A stretch of DNA of 64,000 nt from Fragum whitleyi (GCA_948146395.1 OX411552.1:6627686-6691685); one strand, 5' to 3'; shown: positions 10,701 through 19,463, counted from the first letter of the stretch. The notes: generated by a model from the letters alone, not told the origin. Made by a program: numbers and translations.

Positions 10701-11753
10701 TCGTGTTTGTCTAAATTATTCTTAAATCAACGCAATATGTTTTGTCAGTTGATGGAGAAAATGAGAGCTTCAGACTGGACAGATAAAGCTTTTGTAGACG
10801 ATTTTAAAGACAAGTTTAACAGAACCAAACATTATCATGCGTGTCAGGGAGAAACGTTACAGGTAAGTTACAGTTAGAAACATTGTGAAATAGACTCTCT
10901 TTCGGATCAAAATCATTCTAAATCATCCAGTTAGCGCTCCATTCATTCATCCCATACAAATCACTCAAATCGATCAAAAACGCTCCGAAATCATAAGAAA
11001 ACATTGTGAAATCGTTCGAGACGATCAATATTTAATTCCATACATTAAAGTTGTGCTACGATTTCAATGACTGGTGGGGATTGTAAAGTGTTTGATTGGT
11101 CCATGAAGAAGCAAAAACAGAAAGATACGTATATTTATAAACGGTAGGCAATGATTATCGCTCGTTTTGTTCGTCTTGAATACAATTTGCGATATTGGTT
11201 TACCTCCCGTTTTTTTCACTCAAAACTCGCTCCACATACTTTCAATTTGTATTAAAAAATTGCTCCAAAATCATTGATCTTGTCAATTTCACGATGTTGT
11301 TAACTGCAATATTGAACCTGTTGCTTCGTTATCATATTTGTCGATGCTTGACCAATCACCACCATGCCTATCAAGGAGAAACATTACAAGTAAAATTTAA
11401 AGAGGATATACGGCTTCGTTAGCACATACGTCGGTGCTTGACAAATCACTTCCGTGCTTTTAAGAGAGAAACGTTACAGGTTTTATGTAAGCATATGCGT
11501 CGGTGTTATCCAACATCAAATTGGCTTGAAGGGAAGACGTTTAACATTTTTGAATCGTTATTTGGCTAATTGGTGACAAAACCTTAATCTAGCTGTAGTT
11601 ACGGTCTTTTTGTCGCCGACAGGTTTTCTTTCAATAATTTTACTGAAATCGCCTTTTTCATTTCAGGACATCCCAGGAGAAACATACACAGACCATATAT
11701 ACCAGCCTGTTCAGCACAAACCTTATGTACCCCCTCCTCCTAAATGTACTTAG
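1554..11753 (+). CDS. MOXD1-like: DBH-like copper monooxygenase (MOXD1-like), last 7 exons, 5' incomplete
   Basis: Joining 1554-1733, 2930-3190, 4887-5078, 6360-6419, 8692-8811, 10749-10862 and 11667-11753 gives 337 codons and a stop without a frame break. Every intron is phase 0 with GT/AG ends. The protein covers the end of the N-terminal and all of the C-terminal copper type II ascorbate-dependent monooxygenase domains. Visible copper ligands, by homology to peptidylglycine hydroxylating monooxygenase: HH in NVHHIVIYRC and H in METHYDNP (CuH site); H-x-H in LQHSHLLG and M in STQDEMC (CuM site). RHFRNGTEL, DFNFQEF and GGLSTQDEMCL resemble MOXD1 more than dopamine beta-hydroxylase. Three N-glycosylation sequons (NRT, NGT, NRT) fit a lumenal or secreted protein. 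No C-terminal membrane segment is seen. The hydroxylation substrate cannot be deduced. The DOMON domain and signal peptide must lie upstream of the window. Confidence 0.93.
1735..2175 (+). mobile_element. M-family MITE copy 1, at a splice donor
   Basis: TA (1735-1736), then CAGTAAGCAACATCATGAAA, then the GGAATG-rich left region, a central palindrome (about 1840-1908), a right region with GAGTGAGTGTCTGGAATGAA, and the end CACGAAGTTCTTAACTG plus TA (2174-2175). Full-length, A subtype. The left TA overlaps the GT donor of exon A: exon end 1733, G 1734, TA 1735. Confidence 0.9.
2176..2929. other. Rest of intron A-B, with relic H1-type sequence
   Basis: 2254-2345 resembles the block 'GATAATTTCACT...GCGGTGAG..TTATCAA...TCTCGAT' found near 43846-43930 and 52968-53050. 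A 107 bp tandem duplication follows (separate entry). No exon is recognised before the acceptor TTATTAAG at 2922-2929. Confidence 0.5.
2372..2586. repeat. Two-copy 107 bp tandem duplication
   Basis: The unit starting CATAAGATTTCCTCTC at 2372 recurs at 2479 with only a handful of substitutions. Both units run through GAAATTGAATTGTAAGAAAT and AAAGTATGATTAGG to TTTAATTT. It is intronic and recent by its high identity. Confidence 0.9.
2930..3190 (+). CDS. MOXD1-like: Monooxygenase exon B (CuH third histidine)
   Basis: This 87-codon exon begins AFYFPKDVGFPIKDNDYYIM and continues ETHYDNP. It ends SSGYCSEKCMNE before GTAAAA at 3191. The H of METHYDNP corresponds to the third CuH ligand, and the two Cys of GYCSEKC match conserved disulfide positions. 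The acceptor TTATTAAG is poor in pyrimidines. The frame and the family match fix both ends. Confidence 0.93.
3191..4886. other. Intron B-C, no gene
   Basis: No exon and no M copy are seen. 3690-3815 is a conspicuously GC-rich island in an AT-rich region, with runs CCACCCCCC and GGGGGGG, but it shows no gene or tRNA that I can support. The rest is unremarkable intron, and the acceptor is TTTTTAAG at 4880-4886. Confidence 0.6.
4887..5078 (+). CDS. MOXD1-like: Monooxygenase exon C (CuM H-x-H)
   Basis: This 64-codon exon starts GFKQSNMQEIKAFGVLQHSH, continues LLGVGMTTRHFRNGTELKP, and ends QQELTIKP before GTAAGT. The H-S-H pair gives two CuM ligands. NGT is an N-glycosylation sequon. DFNFQEF is a strong MOXD-type signature. 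The start after TTTTTAAG is chosen because it gives phase 0 and joins CMNE to GFKQ as in the family. Confidence 0.93.
5079..5791. other. Intron C-D, left part
   Basis: AT-rich intron with homopolymer tracts (5220-5237, 5480-5495). No repeat or exon is recognised until the M copy near 5792. Confidence 0.5.
5792..6246 (-). mobile_element. M-family MITE copy 2 (A subtype, reversed)
   Basis: The left side reads ACATCGTGAAATTGACATTC and CTCGATCAAAATCATTC, the reverse-complement right end. The central palindrome is at about 6086-6150, and the right side ends TTGTCAATTTCACGATGTTG. The outermost bases are eroded. It sits in intron C-D, about 110 bp before exon D. Confidence 0.85.
6360..6419 (+). CDS. 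MOXD1-like: Monooxygenase exon D (20-codon microexon)
   Basis: GDSFTVDCRYDSRGRHGPTF, flanked by TATTACAG and GTAAGC. It fits between TIKP and GGLST of the neighbouring exons, where the family has a conserved PGD...C.Y segment. It is only 60 bp long and easily missed by gene finders. Confidence 0.9.
6598..6738. repeat. Imperfect 60-65 bp-arm inverted repeat
   Basis: The left arm, AATACGTACTTAGTGTTTTG...AGATCTAAC...TTTGGGGAAATT...AATTGTCT, pairs with the right arm, AGACAATTATCAATTCCCAA...GTTAGATATTT...ACACTAAGTATGTATT. The loop (AGGCTCTGCCA) is near 6668. It is an intronic hairpin element or its relic. Confidence 0.8.
6739..7324. other. Intron D-E segment with a degenerate tRNA-like piece
   Basis: 7212-7293, read on the minus strand, gives GCCGTTATAGCGTAGCTGG...GTTCGATCCACGGTAACGGA. 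The acceptor stem pairs at six of seven positions and there is an A-box and B-box likeness, but the T and anticodon stems do not close. This is a tRNA pseudogene or SINE head. The rest shows nothing recognisable. Confidence 0.5.
7325..7766 (+). mobile_element. M-family MITE copy 3 (B subtype)
   Basis: TA, then CAGTAAACAACATCGTGAAA at left, a palindrome at about 7430-7492, and a right end TGTCAATTTATTGATGTTTT. Its middle differs from A-type copies: it has GTGTCTTACTTGATCAATCA and CACTTTAAAATCCACATCAG, shared with 22393, 30657 and 41216. Confidence 0.87.
7800..8165 (+). mobile_element. M-family MITE copy 4, strongly diverged
   Basis: It retains TTTTGGAATGATTCCGGAAT, GAAATTAAATAGTGAGAGAGG, a degenerate palindrome around ATATCGCTTATTTCGTCGAA, GGAGCGGTTTTGAATGGTCT and GAGCGAGTGATTTAC. 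Terminal repeats are unrecognisable. It lies just downstream of copy 3. Confidence 0.6.
8480..8690 (+). repeat. LINE-3'-UTR-like sequence with TATC tail abutting exon E
   Basis: The run ending GAGGAATAAAAGATTATC and (TATC)n at 8661-8676 resembles the 3' ends of mollusc LINEs, which finish in short tandem TATC-like tails. The acceptor TGTACCTACAG of exon E follows within 15 bp. No reverse-transcriptase remnant is visible, so the call is tentative. Confidence 0.35.
8692..8811 (+). CDS. MOXD1-like: Monooxygenase exon E (CuM methionine)
   Basis: Forty codons: GGLSTQDEMCLTFLYYYPAF, then KVKNCFSLPIWDTYHLPLQM, ending before GTAAGT. The M of DEMC corresponds to the axial CuM ligand. GGLST-EMCL-YYYP is the most family-diagnostic block of the gene. 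Confidence 0.94.
8812..10748. other. Intron E-F, no repeat or gene recognised
   Basis: About 1.9 kb of AT-rich intron. It has no M copy, unlike introns A-B, C-D, D-E and F-G. No convincing exon or RNA gene was found, and the acceptor is TATGTTTTGTCAG. Confidence 0.6.
10749..10862 (+). CDS. MOXD1-like: Monooxygenase exon F
   Basis: Thirty-eight codons: LMEKMRASDWTDKAFVDDFK, then DKFNRTKHYHACQGETLQ, ending before GTAAGT. It encodes the helix-rich part after the CuM domain, with an NRT sequon. The last ~45 bp have two to three degenerate copies 480-680 bp downstream (see 11320-11545). Confidence 0.9.
10869..11308 (-). mobile_element. M-family MITE copy 5, 6 bp after a splice donor
   Basis: TA at 10869-10870 directly follows the donor GTAAGT (10863-10868) of exon F. 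Then come CAGTTAGAAACATTGTGAAA and reversed right-end sequence, a degraded palindrome (about 11150-11215), and TTGTCAATTTCACGATGTTG TTAACTG, ending at 11306 with CA instead of TA. Confidence 0.88.
11320..11545 (+). repeat. Degenerate tandem copies of the 3' end of exon F
   Basis: 11345-11391 (GACCAATCACCACCATGCC then GGAGAAACATTACAAGTAA) and 11435-11479 (GACAAATCACTTCCGTGC then AGAGAAACGTTACAG) match the exon F end (GAACCAAACATTATCATGCG, GGAGAAACGTTACAG). A weaker third unit follows at about 11500-11543. Units are preceded by a shared CGTTA-CATA--TGTCGATGCTTGAC-like leader, about 90 and 70 bp apart. They lie in intron F-G and are unlikely to be used as exons. Confidence 0.8.
11667..11753 (+). 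CDS. MOXD1-like: Monooxygenase terminal exon G
   Basis: Begins after TTTTTCATTTCAG and encodes DIPGETYTDHIYQPVQHKPY then VPPPPKCT and a TAG stop at 11751-11753. The C-terminus is short, proline-rich and hydrophilic, with no transmembrane segment or GPI-type tail. Confidence 0.9.
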   Translation, partial: DIPGETYTDHIYQPVQHKPYVPPPPKCT

Positions 11754-11818
11754 GGCTTTCAATTGTATGCTTTGTATAAAAAAGAATTAAGTTCATAGAT
11801 CTTTATGCAATGTTTATT

Positions 11819-11824
11819 AATAAA
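11819..11824 (+). terminator. Polyadenylation signal of the monooxygenase gene
   Basis: AATAAA lies 66 bp after the stop codon and is the first canonical signal downstream. The cleavage site is not determinable from sequence alone. Confidence 0.7.
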
Positions 11825-12344
11825 TGAGATCACCAATGTCAGTTGCTGAATAGATAGTTTAAAATAGTCCTGTTGATTTAAGCCTTTGGTTCGCTGTCTC
11901 TAGTGATCAAGTCCCTTGACTTTGTGACCATGTCCTTGATTTTTGACACTTTGTCATGTTGCTTTAAAACTTGCATATATTTCCTAAATACTAACAGCTA
12001 GTACAATTATACTCAATGAATTAGATTATCAACCTTATATTCAATAGAATTAAATGCCATTAGTAACTTCATCAGGCAGTAGGCTTTCACTATGCCCATG
12101 TACTTGAAACAAAAACTGTGTTTATATTTCTTACTTACTTCTAAATCGGACTGATATATATTATATCATGAACGTTTACGAAGAAAAAATGAGCTTGAAC
12201 TTTAATCTTTTGACAAGTGCTGTTTTGACAAGCAGCAGTTTGGGCGAACAACGTTGTCCGCGGACATCTCTTGTTGTGTTAGGTATCTTCACGAACAAAT
12301 CAGATAATAAAAACCCGTATTTTGCCAGTAACATCATGGAAAGA
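11825..12344. other. Intergenic, nothing recognised
   Basis: AT-rich, without a supported ORF. It separates the 3' end of the monooxygenase gene from the repeat-dominated remainder. Confidence 0.5.
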
Positions 12345-13706
12345 TCACATTGATTTGAATGAAACTTTGATAATTTTGAAAAAATGAGGTGTTTTGAGCG
12401 ATAGAGTAGCGTGTTTTTGAATGGCTTGAGAGAGCTTTTGGCATGAATGTAGCACTGAGTGGGCGATTTTGAATGGTTTCGATCGAAGTTAAGGTTCATG
12501 TAAAGTGTTTGAGACTCAATATTTATGGCACTTTATTAGCCAAGAAAAAGCGGTATGTCCAGGTATATTATATATCAAAATGAAGCTATTCATGAGCATA
12601 AGCAGTTAGGCAACATAAGACCGCCTTAGCTATAGCGGTATAGCCAAAACATTGTGGAAAAGGGTCATTTTGTACAGAACAAGCAACTGCATGACGGTTG
12701 CATAAAACCGTCCCATATTTTAACAAAGTACAGTCTGAAGTACCATCCAGGTAGTGCTACAACCTTAGATATAAAACTCAGTCTCAAAAGGCTCTTTTGA
12801 AACAATCAATTTCCATTTATTTTATCAACATACATGTCAACCCGGTTTGGTCTGTTTTCAAAATACACGTTAGGTATGGTGCAACTTCACACCATAATAT
12901 TGTGAAATATTTTCTGCGATTTATTTCAAATTATAGTTTTTTTTTTAATTCAATGAACTACAATATTACTATATATTTATGATTCTGTGAAATAGAAATT
13001 ATTATATTGCTAATCAACCTGACAGGTATATAAACAATTAATGTCTATTAATGTTGTGATAACACACCATACCGTAAAAAGATCTATAGCCTGGTTAATT
13101 TGACCCGACTTTGACCTCTATGGAAAAATGCTCAAATAACAATTACCGATATATTTTATCAATTAACAAAATGTATAATACATTCAATATCGTTTGTTAT
13201 TCATTCTTATGAAAGCACGTGCAAAGCCGAGTAGGAATAATCAGATTTTTATTCATCTAAATAGTAGGGGTCAGATTCAAGTTAATAAAACCGCACTATA
13301 CACGTTTACAAAATTAGAATGACATATATGACATATGTGTTTATAAAATAAGTCAAAATAAATTGCTTGCATAACTACGTTTTGGGGCTGAGTTTTATAC
13401 CAATGGTTGTAGCACTACCTGGATGGTACTTTAAGCTAGACTTTGTTAAAATATGAGCCAATTTTATCCAACAGTCATGCAGTTGCTTGTTCTGTACAAA
13501 ATGACCCTTTTCCACAATGTTTTGGCTATACCGCTATAGTTATAACAGTCTTATGTTTTTCAACTGCTTGTCCTCATAAATAGCATCATTTTGATACATA
13601 ATATACCTGGATATACTGCTTTTTCTTGGCAAATGAATGCCCCTAAAATTGGCTCTCAAACACTTTACATGAACCTTAACGTCAGTTTCACGATATTCCA
13701 AACATA
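12345..13706 (+). mobile_element. Right half of an M copy split by a TTAA element
   Basis: 12345-12492 carries GGCTTGAGAGAGCTTTTGGC and CACTGAGTGGGCGATTTTGA then GTTTCGATCGAAGTTAA. 13676-13706 resumes with TTAACGTCAGTTTCACGATA. Together they make the right end of an M copy, interrupted exactly at a duplicated TTAA. Confidence 0.75.
12493..13675. mobile_element. 1.18 kb long-TIR element with TTAA duplication
   Basis: Arms of about 300 bp (12493-12790 and 13380-13675) are inverted copies. The outer ends are GGTTCATGTAAAGTGTTTGA and its complement, flanked by TTAA at 12489-12492 and 13676-13679. Shared internal blocks include CATTGTGGAAAAGGGTCATT and CCATCCAGGTAGTGCTACAA. The 589 bp centre is non-coding. 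TTAA duplication is typical of piggyBac-superfamily elements, so this may be a non-autonomous derivative (inference). Confidence 0.85.
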
Positions 13707-13934
13707 ACCAAACTGTTTAAAACTTTTTTCCCGCAAACATATGATGTTTGAATTGAAATTTTCACTCTTGGTAGAATTGTTTGAAATCACATTAGAGAAA
13801 AGGTCAACTTTATTGATGTTATTTGTCAGAATGCCTTACTAGTGAGAAAATGACTGAACTCAACTTATGTCCAAGTGGTTCTCGGTCCTACAACAATAAA
13901 ATAGAAAGTATTATTGCATAAAATGTATGTTTTC

Positions 13935-14440
13935 GGGTCGTTAAAGTCATACGTTAACGGACAAAACCCGGGCGTTAACGAGAGAAAACGTGGATTAATC
14001 AGTAAATTCACGTGTCGTTAACGCCCGGCTTTTGTCACATAAATATCCTAAGTCAGAGCCTATACACTTGATCAGTTTCTTTGTGTAACATTTTTATAGA
14101 GCATACCAAAAGACGTTGCTCTAAATCCCGCGTTAAATTGTGTGACGTCATAAATCCACCAAGCAACGTCGGTATAAAAAAATGGACGGTGTAACACATG
14201 ACGGCATTTAAGTAGGTTTGTATCTGGTTTTATATCGTTTTGTATGAAATTTTTTCGCAATTTTTGTTTGAATTTATACTCTTGTCTATCTTTTTATGCA
14301 ATAACAGCGTCATTTCACGTTTTTTCGGGCGTTAAGATTTGCAAAGTCCCTCAAAATGCTTTAACGCCCTCGTGCTTCGCTCTCAAGCGTTAAACTATTT
14401 TTCGGGTCTCTGCAAATGTTAACGCCCCCAAAAACGTGAA
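13935..14440. repeat. Double-hairpin element with GTTAACGCCC motifs and a CRE
   Basis: Hairpin 1: GACAAAACCCGGGCGTTAAC (from 13960) pairs with GTTAACGCCCGGCTTTTGTC (to 14037). Hairpin 2: 14314-14367 pairs with 14387-14440, the outer arms being TTCACGTTTTTTCGGGCGTT / AACGCCCCCAAAAACGTGAA, with loop CCTCGTGCTTCGCTCTCAA. Between them lies a palindromic TGACGTCA (14143-14150). No coding capacity is seen. Confidence 0.75.
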
Positions 14441-14518
14441 CTAACCGTATATTACTGTAGAAATTGAATGAATAATTTTAACTAGGGATGTTGGTTTTAT
14501 CCGTATATTTTTACCGCC

Positions 14519-14610
14519 ATTTCATTTCATTGAACATTCTATCATCCCACTCATTCTGAAATCATTCCGATAATATTTAGCTTTTCAATTTACCGAGGTT
14601 GTTAATTGTA
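14519..14610 (-). mobile_element. M-family terminal fragment
   Basis: ATTCTGAAATCATTCCGAT and CTTTTCAATTTACCGAGGTTG then TTAATTGTA: the reversed left end of an M element without a palindrome. Confidence 0.65.
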
Positions 14611-15447
14611 GTTAATGCGACGAAAAGTAACGCATGAGAACTTTCTTCACATTAGAACAAAAGTTCGCAGTGGTCAAGAATTCATTTCAAAAATGCGTTA
14701 TATTACATTTAGTATTTTAGATATCGCATATACTGTCTTAATAGTAGTTTGAGTTTGTAACTGTTACGACATTGTGATCATCTGTGGTAAGCGTCAGTCT
14801 GATAAAGAAAAGACAAAGGGTCAACAAACAGGACTAGTATTAGTGATATTTTGTCCTATAACCATTTGGAACTTCGCTCGGACTTTTCCGTAAACTGGAA
14901 AGTACCTTTTACATACGTGTAGTAGTTTTTGGGTCATTTTTTGATAATTCGAATTTGGTGGTAATCCGGTTATTTAATACGCTTGAAGAAAAAAAAAGTT
15001 ATTTCTTTTCAAATGTCTGTGGAGATCTTTTGGGCATATTAAAATTTGACGACAAAAGGCAGTAAAACACTACTTTTTGTTATCAAATTACAATATGCCC
15101 ACTTTTATTCTTTCGTTGATTTATTTAGTTTAATGCAACGTCATCCTCACCGGGATCGTTGATGTTTGTGACGTCATATAAGCTCACGTTTGAAATGACG
15201 CGTTTTCCTGGCTGCGCCCGTATTATTCCCGAGATCTATTCCGTAGAATGGCCGAAGGTTCCCGAATGGTCCTATAGACTTGATCGAACATCGCTTGTAC
15301 TATTTCGTAAACTTGAAAGAGCCTCGAAGAGGTGTAGTTAATTTCTGGTAATTTTAGGTAACCCTGCTTCCGTTGGTACAATTACTTAAAGAAAAAAAAC
15401 ATTTCTTAGATGCTTTCTGATCGCTTATCGAGGTAGGATGGGCTTAT
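14611..15447. other. Intergenic, one CRE palindrome
   Basis: No gene. TGACGTCA is present at 15169-15176 in a CAACGTCATC...TGACGTCA...ATGACGCG context similar to the H1-type elements. Confidence 0.45.
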
Positions 15448-15563
15448 TACAGTTATAACATTGTGACCATGATAAGGTGGAAAATTTTGGATTATTCAGG
15501 ATGATGAAGGTTGAGTGAAATTAACGGGAGATAATCCAATATTGCTTATTTTGTTTATTACAG
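15448..15563 (+). mobile_element. M-family left-end fragment
   Basis: TTACAGTTATAACATTGTGA, then TGATAAGGTGG, then TGAAATTAACGGGAGATAAT and CCAATATTGCTTATTTTGTT. It stops inside the palindrome, next to a G-rich tract at 15564-15585. Confidence 0.75.
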
Positions 15564-15960
15564 GGTGAGGGAGAGGGGGGGGGGGTCGAGAAATCCATCG
15601 AAAGCAAATGAAAATGATTATCCTAGTCACTCACTTAGATTCGCGACATTCGTGAATCGCTCAGTCAAATTGAATCCCTATAACATGTAACGTTCAAGCT
15701 TTACCTAGAACTTTTCGATAGCCTGTTTCTAAGCACGTGTTTTCTCATCAGTTTGTTACATGTACATGTGCTGAATTAAATATCACAAATAACGTTATTT
15801 ATGACACAGACAGGCCAATTGTCATTCACACAATTTGTCTAAGGGTACGGTCTTGATGGGTGTCACTTTCACTAAAAACACAGGGATGAATTGTCGCCGA
15901 ATATAGAATACAGAATTATCGATAGTTAGGGTAAAACACCGTCAAGACGGTTCCAGCAAT

Positions 15961-16396
15961 TACAGTTAAGATCATCGAGAAATTGACATTCACCTCAATC
16001 AAAACTACATGTTTTCTAAATCGCTCACTCAGCGCTCACATCATTCATTCAATACACTCACTCAAACCATTCAAAAACGCTCAAACCGATTGGAACACAT
16101 AGAATCAACAACGTCATTCAAAATAAATTTTGATAGAGAAAATCGCGATTTCACTGATATAATTCAAATTATATATAAGCGCCTCATAGGTTCTTGAAGA
16201 AATATGAAGCTGCGTATAGAAGTATGCATTTTTTATTAAAAGGAGGTAATCAATATCGCAAATTTTGTTCATCTTGAACAAAATTTGCGATAGTGGATTA
16301 CCTCCCATTATATTCACTCAAAACTCGCTCCTCACACTCAATCAAATTCATTCCAAAATCACTCACCTTGTCAATCTGGCGATGTAGTTAACTGTA
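15961..16396 (-). mobile_element. M-family MITE copy (A subtype, complete)
   Basis: TA at both ends (15961, 16395). The left end is CAGTTAAGATCATCGAGAAA, the palindrome 16241-16306 has its loop at TTGTTCATCTTGAACAA, and the right end is TGGCGATGTAGTTAACTG. Confidence 0.9.
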
Positions 16397-16439
16397 GTTT
16401 TCATAAGCTATATTTTATTGCAAAGAAAAACTGAATGGT

Positions 16440-16860
16440 TAATGAAAATCTATTTATAATATGACTTACGTCGCGGAAGTGAAATAACCCCGTTGAATAT
16501 TTTTTGATATTACACGGGTGTTATTACACTAGTGGAATAACTATGCAACTGAGCTCAGAGCGAATAGCAACGCTATTTTGTAACCGCGAAAATTACGTCA
16601 TATTGTATATTTCATGACGTCATTTTTAAACGGCGTTATAATTTTCGCGGAAAATTGAAATGTTGAATTTGAAGAACTTTGACGTTTTTTCGCAAAAATT
16701 CGGGTCATATTATAAATAGAATATAAAATTTGTGCTCATAAAATACAGAATTTATTAAACTCGTCATCTATAAACAGATAAAAACTCGGCGCAGCCTCGT
16801 TTTTATCTGTTTATAGATGACTCGTTTGATAAATTCAGTATTCCATGACCACTCATTCAA
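16440..16860. repeat. Hairpin element H2 with CRE-like sites
   Basis: A perfect 23 bp stem (16763-16785 with 16799-16821), GTCATCTATAAACAGATAAA.., has a 13 nt GC-rich loop. Upstream are TTACGTCA (16594) and TGACGTCA (16615-16622). The combination resembles H1 elements, in reversed order. Confidence 0.7.
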
Positions 16861-16899
16861 TATCTTCTATATCACCGATGCTATTCCAATGAACATCTA

Positions 16900-17005
16900 A
16901 TGAATGGATGAATGAATGAAAGAACAAATGAATGGATGGATTGTTGTTTGAATGAATGAATGAACGAACACATAAATGAAAAAATTAAGTGATTGGATGA
17001 ATAGA
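16900..17005. repeat. Imperfect GAAT-type microsatellite
   Basis: Repeated GAATGAATGAA / GAATGGATG units from about 16900 to 17005. It is close to, but not continuous with, M elements, whose subterminal regions have the same GAATG flavour. Confidence 0.7.
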
Positions 17006-17485
17006 AATTTTACATTGAATAAACTTTGTAACTTTGATAGAATATTTTATGGCGAATAAAAACGCACAAGAACAAAAAGGACTAACTGCAGCACAAATAG
17101 GTCAATTGTAACGAGAAAGGGGTATAAAATCATTCATACGTTATGCTTAAGACAAATAATATCAGATACGGCTGCGATTCCTAATTTTCAGTAAAAACAC
17201 TACAGAAACCCTTTAAGTTATTATACTGCATAGAATTTTTTTTTCAACAGTTTAATTAAAAAAACGATTTCCTGTGAAAAGATAAATCAATAACCCAACA
17301 TGGTTTTTACACACATTTATAAACTGATACATAAACAAAAACACATATCCACCCCGACCCCACCCCTTTCCCACACACACAACTTACACTTTATCTGTCT
17401 GCCAACCGTTTTTTGACAAATTAAATTTGCTTTCGTTCATAAACATGTGAAATCAATCGATGCTGAGATGTTTCAGGGTAAAGAC

Positions 17486-17924
17486 TACTGTTTACAGCAT
17501 CGTGAAATTGACAAGGTGAATGATTTTGGAATGATTAATGAATGAAATTGAATGAGTGTGTGAAGCGACTTTTGATTGAATTTAATGGGAGGTTATTCAG
17601 TATTGCAAATTTTGTTCAGGATAAACAAAATTAGGAATATTGATTACCTCCCTATATCAAAATGCATAAATAGTTCTATAGATAGCCCCCTATTTCTTCA
17701 AGAACCCATCAAACGCTTTCAATTTCAATTAAATAAGTGAAATCCCGATTTTTCCCGAGCTATCTTTATTTTGAACGAAGTTATTGTTATATATTTTTCA
17801 GTGAGTTTGGAGCGTTTTTGAATGGTTTGAGTGAGTGTCTGGAATGAATGTATGGAGCCCTGAGTGAGCGATTTAGAATGGTTTGATTGAGTTAAATGTC
17901 AATTTCACGATGTAATTAACTGTA
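17486..17924 (+). mobile_element. M-family MITE copy (A subtype, complete)
   Basis: TA, CTGTTTACAGCATCGTGAAA, a left region with GGAATG-like boxes, the palindrome 17587-17652, a right region with GAGTGAGTGTCTGGAATGAA, and CACGATGTAATTAACTG TA. The first of a head-to-tail pair. Confidence 0.9.
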
Positions 17925-18021
17925 ACATTCTGGCGATTAGACCAACCTCTAAATTTCATTATGTTTCCTATTTTCAGGTTTTTAACTTTGTCTGTCCCAT
18001 TCTTGACAGATTTATAGAGAA

Positions 18022-18449
18022 TACAGTTGACAACATCGTGAAATTGACAAGATGAATGAATTGGGAATGCTTTAGGAATGAAATTGAATGGGTGTGTTGA
18101 GCGAGTTTTAAGTGAATTTAATGGGAGGTAATCATATATCGTAAATTTTGTTCAGGATGAACAAAATTTGCGATATTGATTACCTCCCTTTGATAAAATA
18201 TGCATAGAAGTTCTTTAAATAGGTTCCTATTTCAAACTTTTTTGATTTCTATTATATCAGTGAAATCACGATTTTGTTTTCGTTTTATTAATTTAGATGG
18301 GAGTTGTAGATCTTATATTTTTTTAGTCAATTTGAGCGTTTTTATATGGTTTGAGTGAGTGTTTGGAATGAGTGAATGGAGCGCTGAGTGAGCGATTTAG
18401 AATTACTTTGATCGAGATGAATGTCAATTTCACGATGTAATTATCTGTA
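18022..18449 (+). mobile_element. M-family MITE copy (A subtype, complete)
   Basis: TA, CAGTTGACAACATCGTGAAA, and the best-preserved palindrome, 18123-18188 (GGGAGGTAATCATATATCGT and its mirror). The right end is CACGATGTAATTATCTG TA. Same orientation as the previous copy, 97 bp downstream. Confidence 0.92.
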
Positions 18450-18490
18450 GATGGTTTTCACTTGAGATGAAATAGTTTATTGGACAAGGC

Positions 18491-18820
18491 GTATGAATTT
18501 ATATAGTGAGCCAGAGGCCGATAAATGTCTCCATTTCAAGTCCGCTATCATCTATTCCATTCATCCTGTTACAATCTTTTTAAACGTCTGTTCGACATTA
18601 TATACAATAAAAATAATCTAAACCCGATTTACCACACAAACTGCTCACAATATCATTAAGGTGAATGGGTGGATGGTTTGGGGCTGATCGCTTACTCCAT
18701 AATTGTTAAGATTTCTTTTGCTGTAGTAAGATTATATTAAGCAACATACCTTAAAGATTACGAATTTATTCGATAGATGACTTGAAATGGAGAAGTTTAT
18801 AGGCCTCTGAGGATTCATAC
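18491..18820. repeat. 330 bp element with ~45 bp inverted ends
   Basis: GTATGAAT...CAGAGGCCGATAAATG..CTCCATTTCAAGTC at left is mirrored by GACTTGAAATGGAG..TTTATAGGCCTCTG..GATTCATAC at right. It is non-coding and just downstream of an M copy. Confidence 0.8.
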
Positions 18821-19463
18821 CGTAGTGTGATTAAGTTTGTAATTTCATACCTCTATGAAATAAATAAGTACTATCTTCAAATTCTGTAATTTGTTATGGT
18901 GATGCAAAAACGTTAAGATTCATCCAAAGTAAGATAGATTCGTGATGGGACTATTTTTTGCGACGAATACGGGATGATATCACACGGATATTTTTATAGT
19001 TATAAGATAAATAAATGCCAGTATCAAAGATAATCAACTATGAACATTTATCGTTCATCCAGAACACAGGGTATAACGTGCCATGTCGACACCAGAAGGT
19101 TCATGGACACCTGATCGATTTTTTCGATACGGAACTAACGGTGGGGCAAGTTTTTGACTGATTTGTAAACCAAAATAATCATTTTCATTTCAATTTTTAG
19201 TATCACTGTCGAGATGAATGGTTCTTCTTTTAGGCAATAAAAGGGGAGGGTAACAACTAAGCAAAATGAGCGAGTTCTAGCCCTAGGAGTGAGTGACTTT
19301 GCTCGTTTTTTAGGTTTGTCATTATTTTTTTTGTCAAACAACCTGACTATTCTCCATTGTTTGTGTTTGTCTAAGAGCATTTATGTATGCTCTACACACA
19401 TTCCAAATTTCTCGGCAAAAGATCCACATAAAGCGAAGATATTCGTACTTTTATTGGCCTAGG

